Part shown: positions 8,720 to 17,415 of the stretch, piece by piece
Numbering within the stretch: the first letter of the stretch is position 1
Layout: the number at the start of each line of letters is the position of its first letter
Position numbers and translations under genes: made by a program
The notes under the pieces: model-generated
Databases searched by the model: none
Told to the model about the DNA's origin: nothing
The model's input: the letters and a program-made list of their open reading frames with translations, nothing else
Assembly (NCBI RefSeq): GCF_000021305.1
Contig: NC_011772.1
Span: 515,501-579,500, forward strand
DNA from: Bacillus cereus G9842
GTDB lineage: Bacteria > Bacillota > Bacilli > Bacillales > Bacillaceae_G
DNA: 64,000 nt
Direction of reading: 5' to 3'

Positions 8720-8748
8720 GAATGTTTAAGGACATCCTAGCATACCTT
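8720..8748 (+). promoter_or_regulatory. Candidate sigma-E promoter of prkA
   Basis: GAATGTT, 14 bp, CATACCTT resembles the sigma-E pattern (kmATATT-N14-CATACAmT). It lies about 45 bp before the prkA start. prkA of B. subtilis is known to be sigma-E dependent. Confidence 0.5.
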
Positions 8749-8791
8749 TTATAATAATCCGATTGAACAAGGAGATGGGGGAGGAGCTATA

Positions 8792-10687
8792 ATGGATATT
8801 CTAAAAAAGATTGAACAGCATCGAGCAGCAGAAGAACGGTTACAATGGGAAGGTACGTTTGCGGAGTATTTGGAGCTTGTGAAAGAAAGACCATGGGTGG
8901 CTCAAACAGCACACTCTCGCATTTACAATATGATAAAAGATGCTGGAATTGAAGAAGTTGATGGTAGAAGAAAGTATAACTTCTTTAGTAATCAGCTCTT
9001 TGGATTAGAGGATGCTCTAGAACGTCTTGTAGAGGAATATTTTCATCCATCCGCAAAACGATTAGATGTTAGAAAAAGAATTTTATTATTAATGGGTCCT
9101 GTTAGTGGAGGGAAATCAACGTTAGTTACGATGTTGAAACGAGGATTAGAAACATATTCACGAACAGATCGTGGAGCAATTTTTGCAATTAAAGGATGCC
9201 CAATGCATGAGGATCCACTGCATTTAATTCCACATCATTTACGAGATGATTTCTTTGATGAGTATGGGGTTAGAATTGAAGGAAATTTATCACCACTAAA
9301 TGTCATGCGTTTAGAGCAAGAATACGGATCAAGAATTGAGGATGTAGTTGTAGAGCGTATTTTCTTCTCTGAAGATCGCCGTACAGGGATTGGTACATTT
9401 AGCCCGTCTGATCCAAAATCACAGGATATTGCAGATTTAACAGGTAGTCTGGACTTTTCTACGATTGCAGAATATGGTTCAGAATCAGACCCGCGTGCGT
9501 ATCGATTTGATGGAGAATTAAATAAGGCGAACCGAGGAATGATGGAGTTCCAAGAGATGTTAAAATGTGATGAGAAGTTTTTATGGCACTTATTATCGCT
9601 TACGCAAGAAGGGAATTTCAAAGCGGGAAGATTTGCGCTTATTTCAGCAGATGAATTAATTGTAGCGCATACGAATGAAACAGAGTATCGCTCATTTATA
9701 GCAAATAAGAAAAATGAGGCATTGCACTCAAGAATTATTGTAATGCCAGTTCCTTATAATTTACGAGTAAGTGAAGAAGAACATATTTATGAAAAAATGA
9801 TTCGTGAAAGTGATGTGTCGAATGTTCACATTGCACCACACACACTTCGCGTTGCAGCAATGTTCACTATTTTAACTCGTTTAAAAGATCCGAAGCGTCC
9901 GGATATTGATTTAATTAAAAAGATGCGTTTGTATGATGGAGAAACGGTAGAAGGTTATAATGCGATTGATGTAGAGGAGCTACAACGAGAATATCAAGAT
10001 GAAGGTATGAAGGGTATTGATCCTCGTTATGTCATTAACCGAATTTCGTCTACAATCATTCGAAAAGAGGTACCATCTATTAACGCGTTAGATGTACTTA
10101 GATCTTTAAAAGATGGGCTGGATCAGCATCCATCGATTAGTAATGAAGACCGTGAACGTTATATGAATTTCATCTCATTAGCGAGAAAAGAATACGATGA
10201 AATCGCAAAGAAAGAAGTACAAAAGGCGTTTGTTTATTCATATGAAGAATCGGCTAAGACACTTATGGATAATTATTTAGATAACGTCGAGGCGTACTGC
10301 AATAAATCGAAATTACGTGATCCGTTAACAGGAGAAGAAATGAGTCCAGATGAAAAATTAATGCGCTCAATTGAAGAGCAAATTGGGATTTCAGAAAATG
10401 CTAAGAAAGCGTTCCGTGAAGAGATTTTAATTCGCATTTCTGCTTATGCCCGTAAAGGAAAACGCTTTGATTATAATTCACATGAACGTCTTCGTGAAGC
10501 GATTCAGAAAAAACTATTTGCTGATTTAAAAGATATAGTGAAAATTACAACATCAACGAAAACGCCAGACGAAAATCAGCTTAAGAAAATCAATGATGTT
10601 GTTGCGCGTTTAATTGATGAGCATGGCTATAATTCTTCTTCAGCAAATGAATTATTACGCTATGTAGGTAGCTTGTTAAACCGATAG
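8792..10687 (+). CDS. prkA: PrkA-family AAA+ serine protein kinase/ATPase, 631 aa
   Basis: Large cytosolic ATPase of sporulating Bacillus. The N-terminal AAA-type domain has a Walker A motif GPVSGGKSTL (about residues 102-111); the C-terminal third has the PrkA kinase-like region. The protein has been described as a serine kinase and more recently as an AAA+ protease/ATPase, so the exact activity is debated. ATG 8792 has GGGGGAGGAG upstream. It is followed by its own terminator and by yhbH, as in B. subtilis, where both belong to the mother-cell programme. Confidence 0.93.
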   Translation: MDILKKIEQHRAAEERLQWEGTFAEYLELVKERPWVAQTAHSRIYNMIKDAGIEEVDGRRKYNFFSNQLFGLEDALERLVEEYFHPSAKRLDVRKRILLLMGPVSGGKSTLVTMLKRGLETYSRTDRGAIFAIKGCPMHEDPLHLIPHHLRDDFFDEYGVRIEGNLSPLNVMRLEQEYGSRIEDVVVERIFFSEDRRTGIGTFSPSDPKSQDIADLTGSLDFSTIAEYGSESDPRAYRFDGELNKANRGMMEFQEMLKCDEKFLWHLLSLTQEGNFKAGRFALISADELIVAHTNETEYRSFIANKKNEALHSRIIVMPVPYNLRVSEEEHIYEKMIRESDVSNVHIAPHTLRVAAMFTILTRLKDPKRPDIDLIKKMRLYDGETVEGYNAIDVEELQREYQDEGMKGIDPRYVINRISSTIIRKEVPSINALDVLRSLKDGLDQHPSISNEDRERYMNFISLARKEYDEIAKKEVQKAFVYSYEESAKTLMDNYLDNVEAYCNKSKLRDPLTGEEMSPDEKLMRSIEEQIGISENAKKAFREEILIRISAYARKGKRFDYNSHERLREAIQKKLFADLKDIVKITTSTKTPDENQLKKINDVVARLIDEHGYNSSSANELLRYVGSLLNR

Positions 10688-10696
10688 TTTGATAAC

Positions 10697-10733
10697 AAAA
10701 CGCTGTCTCTTGTATTTTGCGGGACAGCGTTTT
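10697..10733 (+). terminator. Terminator after prkA
   Basis: AAAACGCTGTC(T) / GGGACAGCGTTTT hairpin. Confidence 0.85.
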
Positions 10734-11138
10734 ATTATCCGTTCATATGTGTATAAAGTGTCATACCTTGTCCAAATGTAATAAATTAAGATGCAATTTC
10801 ATGAATTTATTGTCAATTATTTTTACAATATGCATATGATAGAGTAACCAACCATTCATACGAAAAAAGCCAACACAATACAATATGTTGCAAAGTAAAA
10901 ATGTGTGCAACAATGCATTGTGTTTCTTTCTTATCAGTGGCTGAATATTTCTTTCTATTATGTGAGTGGCAAAATTTTGTTTAGGATGCTCGGGTATTGT
11001 ATGAAAAACGTTATAAATGTTTATGGGATGATTTTCTGTGGGCAGTTACCTTTCAAATATTCTAGCTTGCACAGTACAGAACAAAATTTATAGATTGCTG
11101 TTCATAAAGGAAGACAATTACAGTAAGGAGGGAAAGGA
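10734..11138 (+). other. Long leader region of yhbH with a hairpin
   Basis: A 405-bp gap without a convincing gene. A weak sigma-E-like -10 (CATACGAA, 10857-10864) has a poorly spaced ATATGATA upstream. An imperfect inverted repeat at 10873-10923 pairs ACACAAT with ATTGTGT and GTTGCA with TGCAAC and is followed by a T-rich stretch. Short open frames here have no ribosome site and no coding character. Confidence 0.4.
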
Positions 11139-12314
11139 ATGGGCGAAGAAAATCAACCAAATTATACGATTTCACAGGAAAACTGGTCCCTCCATCGCAA
11201 AGGATATGACGACCAACAACGCCATCAAGAAAAAGTACAAGAGGCAATTAAGAATAATTTACCCGATCTTGTAACAGAAGAAAGTATAGTTATGTCTAAT
11301 GGCAAAGATGTTGTAAAAATACCAATTCGTTCTCTAGATGAATATAAGATTAGATACAATTATGATAAAAATAAACATGTTGGGCAAGGAAACGGTGACA
11401 GTAAAGTTGGTGATGTCGTTGCGAGAGATGGATCAGGTGGTCAAAAACAAAAAGGGCCAGGAAAAGGGCAAGGAGCAGGAGATGCAGCTGGGGAAGATTA
11501 CTATGAAGCTGAAGTCTCTATTTTAGAATTAGAGCAGGCGTTTTTCAGAGAGTTAGAGCTGCCTAATTTAAAGAGAAAAGAAATAGATGAAAATCGGATT
11601 GAACATGTTGAATTTAATGACATTAGAAAAACAGGATTATGGGGAAATATCGATAAGAAACGAACAATGATATCTGCATATAAACGAAATGCGATGCGTG
11701 GTAAAGCATCTTTCCATCCAATTCATCAAGAAGACTTAAAGTTCCGCACTTGGAATGAAGTATTAAAGCCAGATTCAAAGGCTGTTGTGTTAGCGATGAT
11801 GGATACGAGTGGATCGATGGGAATGTGGGAGAAGTATATGGCACGTAGCTTCTTTTTCTGGATGACAAGATTTTTACGAACAAAGTATGAAACAGTTGAT
11901 ATTGAATTTATTGCTCACCATACAGAAGCGAAAGTCGTCACAGAAGAAGAATTTTTCTCAAAAGGAGAAAGTGGCGGAACAATATGTTCTTCCGTATATA
12001 AAAAGGCATTAGAACTGATTGATAATAAATATTCACCAGACCGCTATAATATTTATCCATTCCATTTTTCAGATGGTGATAATTTAACATCAGATAACGC
12101 TAGGTGTGTAAAGCTTGTGGAAGAATTAATGAAGAAATGTAATATGTTTGGATATGGGGAAGTGAATCAGTATAATCGCCATAGTACACTCATGTCAGCC
12201 TATAAAAATATTAAAGATGAAAACTTTAGATACTATATTTTAAAGCAAAAAGCAGACGTATTTCATGCGATGAAAAGCTTTTTTAGAGAAGAATCAGGTG
12301 AGAAAATGGCATAA
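11139..12314 (+). CDS. yhbH: Sporulation protein YhbH (DUF444), 391 aa
   Basis: Partner gene of prkA in many bacteria. The C-terminal part contains a VWA-like segment with [20 protein letters not shown] (DxSxS-type MIDAS motif, about residues 216-235). The middle is glycine/lysine/glutamine-rich and probably disordered (residues about 85-120). ATG 11139 follows AAGGAGGGAAAGGA. In B. subtilis the gene is needed for efficient sporulation; biochemical role unknown. Confidence 0.92.
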   Translation: MGEENQPNYTISQENWSLHRKGYDDQQRHQEKVQEAIKNNLPDLVTEESIVMSNGKDVVKIPIRSLDEYKIRYNYDKNKHVGQGNGDSKVGDVVARDGSGGQKQKGPGKGQGAGDAAGEDYYEAEVSILELEQAFFRELELPNLKRKEIDENRIEHVEFNDIRKTGLWGNIDKKRTMISAYKRNAMRGKASFHPIHQEDLKFRTWNEVLKPDSKAVVLAMMDTSGSMGMWEKYMARSFFFWMTRFLRTKYETVDIEFIAHHTEAKVVTEEEFFSKGESGGTICSSVYKKALELIDNKYSPDRYNIYPFHFSDGDNLTSDNARCVKLVEELMKKCNMFGYGEVNQYNRHSTLMSAYKNIKDENFRYYILKQKADVFHAMKSFFREESGEKMA

Positions 12315-12339
12315 CCTCTTTTAAAGAGGTTCTTTTTTT
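12313..12339 (+). terminator. Terminator after yhbH
   Basis: AACCTCTTTTAAAGAGGTT palindrome followed by T residues. Confidence 0.85.
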
Positions 12340-12360
12340 GTAAACTTTTTATTTTTTTAG

Positions 12361-12390
12361 TTGACAATGATAATGAAAATCATTATCATT
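12361..12390 (+). promoter_or_regulatory. Promoter with perfect Fur box
   Basis: TTGACA (12361-12366) and TATCAT (12384-12389) are spaced by 17 bp. Between and over them lies AATGATAATG-AAAAT-CATTATCATT, a perfect dyad with 10-bp arms that contains the 19-bp Fur consensus. Iron-replete Fur would block RNA polymerase directly, so the downstream surface protein should be made under iron starvation. Confidence 0.93.
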
Positions 12391-12442
12391 TATTCGAGAA
12401 ATGATTACATTTCGAATTATATATTTTGGAGGAGATGTAAAC

Positions 12443-15430
12443 TTGAAACAAAATAAAAGAAAACGTATAAATGCAATGATTATAGCGGCGGCGTTATCAC
12501 TTCCGTTTGCTGTTTATTCAACACCTGCTTTAGCGGCAGTGGCAATTGAGGCGAATAAAACGGGACAAGGTTTAGAAGATGGTACATATGATGCTGTTAT
12601 TAAAGCGTATAAAGATAAAACGAATGAAGAGTCTATGGCAGCTGTTTATATAAAGGATCCGAAATTAACAATTGAGAATGGAAAGAAAATTGTAACAGCA
12701 ACGTTAAGTGATAGTGATTTCTTCCAATACTTGAAAACAGAGGATATTCATACGCCAGGTGTGTTTCATGATGTAAAGGTCCTATCAGAAGACAAAAAGA
12801 AAAATGGGACGAAGGTTATTCAATTTGAAGTTGGAGAATTAGGAAAAACATACAATATGCAAATGCATATTTATATTCCAACGATGGCCTATGATAATAA
12901 ATATCAAGTGCAGTTTGAAGTGAATGCTATAAATTTAGAAAACAATGTTTCAGAAAAACAAAAGGAAAATAAAGAGGAGCAACAAGATGAAAACGGAAAT
13001 GTAATATTAGATAAGCAATTACAAAAATATATTAATAAATATAACTTAGATAGAGATAATGTAGATGCGCCAATCACAAAGAAAGATTTATTACAAATTA
13101 AAACATTATCCATTTATTCAGGTAAAGGGATAAATGAAATAGCTGGTTTAGAGTATATGACAAATTTAGAGAAGTTGACGTTACGAGAGTCTAATGTAAC
13201 AGATATATCAGCTATCTCGAAATTGAGAAGTTTGAAGTACGTTGATTTAACTTCTAATTCAATTGAAAGTATTCATCCAATTGGGCAATTAGAGAATATT
13301 AATATGCTTTTTTTAAGAGATAATAAAATTTCTGATCTTACACCATTAAGTAAAATGAAAAAAATCAAAACATTAGATTTAATCGGTAATAACATTAAAG
13401 ATATCCAGCCATTATTTACATTATCAACTATGAAACAATTATACTTAGCAAATAATCAAATCAGTGATCTTAATGGAATTGATCGATTAAATAATGTGGA
13501 ACTATTATGGATAGGGAACAATAAAATTAATAATGTTGAATCTATTAGTAAAATGAGTAATCTTATTGAACTAGAAATTGCTGATAGTGAAATAAAAGAT
13601 ATATCACCATTATCTCAATTAGGAATTTTACAAGTGCTGAATTTAGAAGAGAATTATATCTCTGATATATCGCCGTTGAGCACTTTAACAAATTTACATG
13701 AGATAAATCTTGGAGCAAATGAAATTTCTGACGTAAGGCCTGTTGAGGAATTAGGTAAGCGAATTTCAATTGACATTCAAAGACAAAAAATCTTTTTAAA
13801 TGAAGCAAGCGTAGATGAGGAATTAAAAATCCCAGTATACAACCTTAAGGGAGAACCACTTCAAAATATTAATGTAAAAAGTGAGGGGGCTACTCTGAAT
13901 AACGGATTTATAAAATGGAATAGTCCTGGAGAAAAAATATATGAATTTAAACTAGATACTAATTCTACTGAAAGTAAAATAAGATTTAATGGTACGGTTA
14001 TACAGAATATAGTTGAAAAACAAAAAGAACGTGCAAATGTAATTCTCGATAAAACTTTACAACAACATATTAATAAAGAGAATTTAGGTAGAGAGAACTT
14101 AAACGCTCCTATCACAAAAGAAGATTTATTACAGGTTAAAAAATTAGAGATACTTAAAGAAAAAGGAAATGAGATAAAAGATATAACAGGTTTAGAGTAC
14201 ATGACGAACTTAGAAAACCTTACTTTAGAAGGAGTAGGCCTGAAAAATATTGATTTCATCTCAAACTTGAAACGATTGAATAATGTGAATGTATCTCATA
14301 ATCAAATTGAAGATATAACACCGCTATCTTCATTGAAAAATTTACAGTGGTTAAATCTTACTGAGAATCGTATTACAGATGTAACGGTTCTTGGCTCAAT
14401 GTTAGACTTACTTAGTTTAAAATTAGCTGAAAATGAGATTCGTGATGTAAGGCCATTAATACAATTAGGTCAGTGGGTAACAATTGATGTTAGAAGGCAA
14501 AAGGTCATTTTGGATGATGCAGAAATAAATAAAGAAGTGAAAATACCTGTATATGATTTAGAGGGAGAGCCAATTGAAAAGATTACACTAAAGAGTGAAG
14601 GTGGAACTCTTACTGATGAGGGAATCATTTGGCGTACTTTAGGAGAAAAAATATATGAATTTGATTTAGATGCAGATCATTATGAGACTGGCATATTATA
14701 TAGTGGCATTGTAATGCAGAATATAGTAGAAAAATTAATACCAAAAGAAGAAGTGAAAGAACCAACAAAGGAAGTTGAAGAGTCAAAAGAAGAAGTGAAA
14801 GAACCAACAAAAGAAGTGGAAGAAACAAAAGAAGAAGTGAAAGAACCAACAAAGGAAGTGGAAGAGTCAAAAGAAGAAGTGAAAGAACCAACAAAGGAAG
14901 TGGAAGAGTCAAAAGAAGAAGTGAAAGAACCAACAAAAGAAGTTGAAGAGTCAAAAGAAGAAGTAAAAGAACCAACAAAAGAAGTTGAAGAGTCAAAAGA
15001 AGAAGTGAAAGAACCAACAAAGGAAGTGGAAGAGTCAAAAGAAGAAGTGAAAGAACCAACAAAGGAAGTGGAAGAGTCAAAAGAAGAAGTGAAAGAACCA
15101 ACAAAAGAAGTTGAAGAGTCAAAAGAAGAAGTAAAAGAACCAACGAAAGAAGTGGAAGAGTCAAAAGAAGAAGTGAAAGAACCAACAAAAGAAGTTGAAG
15201 AAGCGAAAGAGGAAGTAAAAGAGCCAAAAGGAAATAATCAGGTTGTTGAAAACGAAGGCAGAACAGCAGATACTTTAAATACACAACATGTTAATAAGAC
15301 GGAGGAAGGAAAGAAATCTTTACCATCAACAGGCGGTGAAGCTAGCACATCGACTTTACTTTCTGGAATAACACTTGTTCTTTCCGCACTAAGTATGTTC
15401 GTATTTAGAAAGAGGTTATTTAAGAAATAA
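12443..15430 (+). CDS. NEAT + leucine-rich-repeat LPxTG surface protein (internalin-like), 995 aa
   Basis: Cell-wall-anchored, probably haem-related surface protein. The start is TTG 12443, preceded by GGAGGAG. Residues 1-31 form a signal peptide ending PALA. A NEAT domain follows (about 35-170), with FFQYLKTE and the YDNKY motif (YxxxY, as in haem-binding NEATs). Two internalin-like blocks come next, each starting ILDKxLQ..IN, with LRRs and an Ig-like cap. A Glu/Lys repeat stalk spans residues 769-922. The C-terminus is LPSTGG (960), a hydrophobic segment and RKRLFKK, a sortase signal. It resembles IlsA but is anchored by sortase instead of SLH domains. The Fur box implies iron control. Confidence 0.92.
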   Translation: MKQNKRKRINAMIIAAALSLPFAVYSTPALAAVAIEANKTGQGLEDGTYDAVIKAYKDKTNEESMAAVYIKDPKLTIENGKKIVTATLSDSDFFQYLKTEDIHTPGVFHDVKVLSEDKKKNGTKVIQFEVGELGKTYNMQMHIYIPTMAYDNKYQVQFEVNAINLENNVSEKQKENKEEQQDENGNVILDKQLQKYINKYNLDRDNVDAPITKKDLLQIKTLSIYSGKGINEIAGLEYMTNLEKLTLRESNVTDISAISKLRSLKYVDLTSNSIESIHPIGQLENINMLFLRDNKISDLTPLSKMKKIKTLDLIGNNIKDIQPLFTLSTMKQLYLANNQISDLNGIDRLNNVELLWIGNNKINNVESISKMSNLIELEIADSEIKDISPLSQLGILQVLNLEENYISDISPLSTLTNLHEINLGANEISDVRPVEELGKRISIDIQRQKIFLNEASVDEELKIPVYNLKGEPLQNINVKSEGATLNNGFIKWNSPGEKIYEFKLDTNSTESKIRFNGTVIQNIVEKQKERANVILDKTLQQHINKENLGRENLNAPITKEDLLQVKKLEILKEKGNEIKDITGLEYMTNLENLTLEGVGLKNIDFISNLKRLNNVNVSHNQIEDITPLSSLKNLQWLNLTENRITDVTVLGSMLDLLSLKLAENEIRDVRPLIQLGQWVTIDVRRQKVILDDAEINKEVKIPVYDLEGEPIEKITLKSEGGTLTDEGIIWRTLGEKIYEFDLDADHYETGILYSGIVMQNIVEKLIPKEEVKEPTKEVEESKEEVKEPTKEVEETKEEVKEPTKEVEESKEEVKEPTKEVEESKEEVKEPTKEVEESKEEVKEPTKEVEESKEEVKEPTKEVEESKEEVKEPTKEVEESKEEVKEPTKEVEESKEEVKEPTKEVEESKEEVKEPTKEVEEAKEEVKEPKGNNQVVENEGRTADTLNTQHVNKTEEGKKSLPSTGGEASTSTLLSGITLVLSALSMFVFRKRLFKK
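14747..15208 (+). repeat. Eleven tandem 42-bp repeats encoding a Glu/Lys stalk
   Basis: Each unit encodes EEVKEPTKEVEESK with small changes; eleven complete units plus a partial twelfth. Units 3-4-5-6 and 7-8-9-10 have the same order of synonymous variants (AAGG/GTGG, AAGG/GTGG, AAAG/GTTG, then a GTAAAA unit), so a 168-bp block appears to have been duplicated. Copy number is expected to vary between strains. Confidence 0.95.
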
Positions 15431-15492
15431 ATAACGTTTAATCTTATTATTGTATATAATTAATGTTTGTCTTTTGTGTAATAGATAGAGTA

Positions 15493-15536
15493 AAACCCCA
15501 TTCGTATGAAAATTATATTTCATACGAATGGGGTTT
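15493..15536. terminator. Strong bidirectional terminator
   Basis: AAACCCCATTCGTATGAAA / TTTCATACGAATGGGGTTT perfect stem between convergent genes. Confidence 0.9.
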
Positions 15537-15596
15537 GTTAATTTTCTTTTTTCTCTCAGTCATCACGGATTCAGAAGTAATTTGAGGTGCCAATTG

Positions 15597-17147
15597 TTAC
15601 ATAATCTTTTTTATTTTTTGCGGAACTTCTTTCGTTTGCGAATTAACATCTTCCTTTCGCAGCTCTTTAAATAGCGAAGCAACCATAAGAACGACTACGA
15701 TAGAAAATGGTAGTGCTGCGATTATAGCTGCAATTTGTAGTGCATTTAATCCTCCAGCTTGTAATAAAAGTGCTGCAATGATCGCGATTGTTAATCCCCA
15801 TATAAGTTTTAAACTATTTTTCGGTGATAAGCTTCCGTTACTCGTTTGCATTGAAACAACAAATGTTGCCGAGTCGGCAGAAGTAACGAAAAATGTGGCT
15901 ACTAAAATTAACCCGATAACCGTTAAAAATGTAGAGAATGGTAGGTGCGAAATAACAGCAAATAATCCAATCTCTGTACCATTTTTTGCGATTTCATCAG
16001 CTATCCCAAGCGATTGGAACATTTCCATATGGATAGCGGTACCGCCAAATACTGCAAACCAAAATGTACAGATAAGAGTTGGGACTAATACAACTCCAAT
16101 AATAAATTCTTTTATTGTGCGCCCTTTAGAAATACGAGCAATGAATGTACCGACGAATGGAGACCAAGAGATCCACCATCCCCAATAGAAAATAGTCCAG
16201 TTTTCAATCCAAGAAGAAGATTTTTCACTAAATGCTCCTAAATTTAATCCCATACTAGGTAAAGCGCCGATATAAGAACCGAGTGTAGATGTGAAATATT
16301 TCATAATAAATACAGTTGGTCCTAAAATTAAAAAGGAGACGAGTAAAATACCTGCGAGAGAGAAATTCAAGTTACTCAAATATTTAATCCCACGATCTAA
16401 GCCAGTTTGCGCACTTGTTAAATATAAAACAGCGAAGATAGCTATAAGTACGAGCTGAGTAAGTAAAGTGTTATGAATAGAAGGGAATAAATAGCTTAAT
16501 CCTCCGGCAATTTGTTGAGCACCAATCCCAACAGATGGCACAATGCCAAATACTGTGGCTAAAACAGCCAAAATATCGACTGTTTTTCCGATAGGAGAAT
16601 TTTTCGATCGATTAAATAATGGAGTAACTGTAGCCCCAATTGTGCTACCTTTTTGTTTGCGGAATGTGAAATATGCAATTGTTAAAGCAACCATCGCGTA
16701 TAGTGACCACGGAAAGAGTCCCCAGTGGAAAAATGAATATTGCATAGCGAGTTTGGCGCTTTCCTCTGTACCTGCTTTTCCTGTTAATGGATCTGTAAAA
16801 TGTGAAATCGGTTCAGCGATTCCATAGAAGAGGAGTCCAATCCCCATTCCTGCTCCAAACAACATGGATAACCAAGATGAATAGCTGTATTTTGGTCTTT
16901 CTCCATCTTTACCAAGACGAATAGAACCGTATTTTGAAAAGGCTAAATAAGTAGCTAAAACAAGCATTGTGGTCATAAGTAGAGAGTAAAACCATCCAAA
17001 TTTATTGAGGATAAATGAGTTTAAAGAAGATGTGATACTTTGTAAATCATGGCCTTGTATCCAGCTTGCTGGTATGACACCCCATATAATAAATAAGGTT
17101 GTAAGCAAGATGGAGATATAAAATACACTGTTCTCTTTTTTTATCAT
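15597..17147 (-). CDS. BCCT-family glycine betaine/osmolyte transporter, 516 aa
   Basis: Secondary transporter for betaine-type osmoprotectants, usually sodium coupled. About 12 membrane segments are visible. Signatures include GMGIGLLFYGIAEPISHF (about residues 99-116) and the tryptophan-rich WGWWISWSPFVGTFIARISKG, the conserved BCCT substrate-site helix. The length fits OpuD/BetL-type proteins. ATG 17147 (minus) follows AAAGGTGG. The C-terminal tail is short and charged. Substrate assignment to betaine is by family only. Confidence 0.9.
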   Translation of the reverse strand: MIKKENSVFYISILLTTLFIIWGVIPASWIQGHDLQSITSSLNSFILNKFGWFYSLLMTTMLVLATYLAFSKYGSIRLGKDGERPKYSYSSWLSMLFGAGMGIGLLFYGIAEPISHFTDPLTGKAGTEESAKLAMQYSFFHWGLFPWSLYAMVALTIAYFTFRKQKGSTIGATVTPLFNRSKNSPIGKTVDILAVLATVFGIVPSVGIGAQQIAGGLSYLFPSIHNTLLTQLVLIAIFAVLYLTSAQTGLDRGIKYLSNLNFSLAGILLVSFLILGPTVFIMKYFTSTLGSYIGALPSMGLNLGAFSEKSSSWIENWTIFYWGWWISWSPFVGTFIARISKGRTIKEFIIGVVLVPTLICTFWFAVFGGTAIHMEMFQSLGIADEIAKNGTEIGLFAVISHLPFSTFLTVIGLILVATFFVTSADSATFVVSMQTSNGSLSPKNSLKLIWGLTIAIIAALLLQAGGLNALQIAAIIAALPFSIVVVLMVASLFKELRKEDVNSQTKEVPQKIKKIM

Positions 17148-17187
17148 AGAATCCCACCTTTATTTAATAAAGTTAACAATTATATTA

Positions 17188-17216
17188 ACCATAACAATTA
17201 AAGGGTGAAATGTCAA
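17188..17216 (-). promoter_or_regulatory. Promoter of the BCCT gene
   Basis: On minus, TTGACA (17216-17211), 17 bp, TATGGT (17193-17188); about 40 bp before the start codon. Confidence 0.6.
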
Positions 17217-17333
17217 AAAATTCTCTTTTTAATATTTGTAAAAGGGAATTTTGATTGTTATAAGTTCATAATCAGCGGAGGTTAGATAAAGGAAAGGGTG
17301 TTCACGATATGTACAAATTATAGGAAGAAATAA

Positions 17334-17349
17334 TATGAAATATTGCATT
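17334..17349 (+). promoter_or_regulatory. Near-consensus PlcR box
   Basis: TATGAAATATTGCATT matches TATGNAN4TNCATA in all but the last base. It lies 67 bp before the collagenase start. Secreted collagenases belong to the known PlcR regulon of the B. cereus group, so quorum-linked activation is likely where PlcR is functional. Confidence 0.65.
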
Positions 17350-17415
17350 TTATATTGTTACATCCATATTTTATGTTAAATTCTTGAATGGAATATTAAA
17401 ATAGGGGGCAAGGAT

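Noticed and set aside
10905..11274. Small plus-strand frames before and in yhbH
   Set aside because: No ribosome sites; partly overlap yhbH in another frame.
14747..15208. CRISPR-like regular repeat
   Set aside because: In-frame coding repeats with no unique spacers; part of the surface protein.
14625..15284. 219-aa Leu-rich frame on minus
   Set aside because: Mirror of the 42-bp repeats of the LRR protein; low complexity, no ribosome site.
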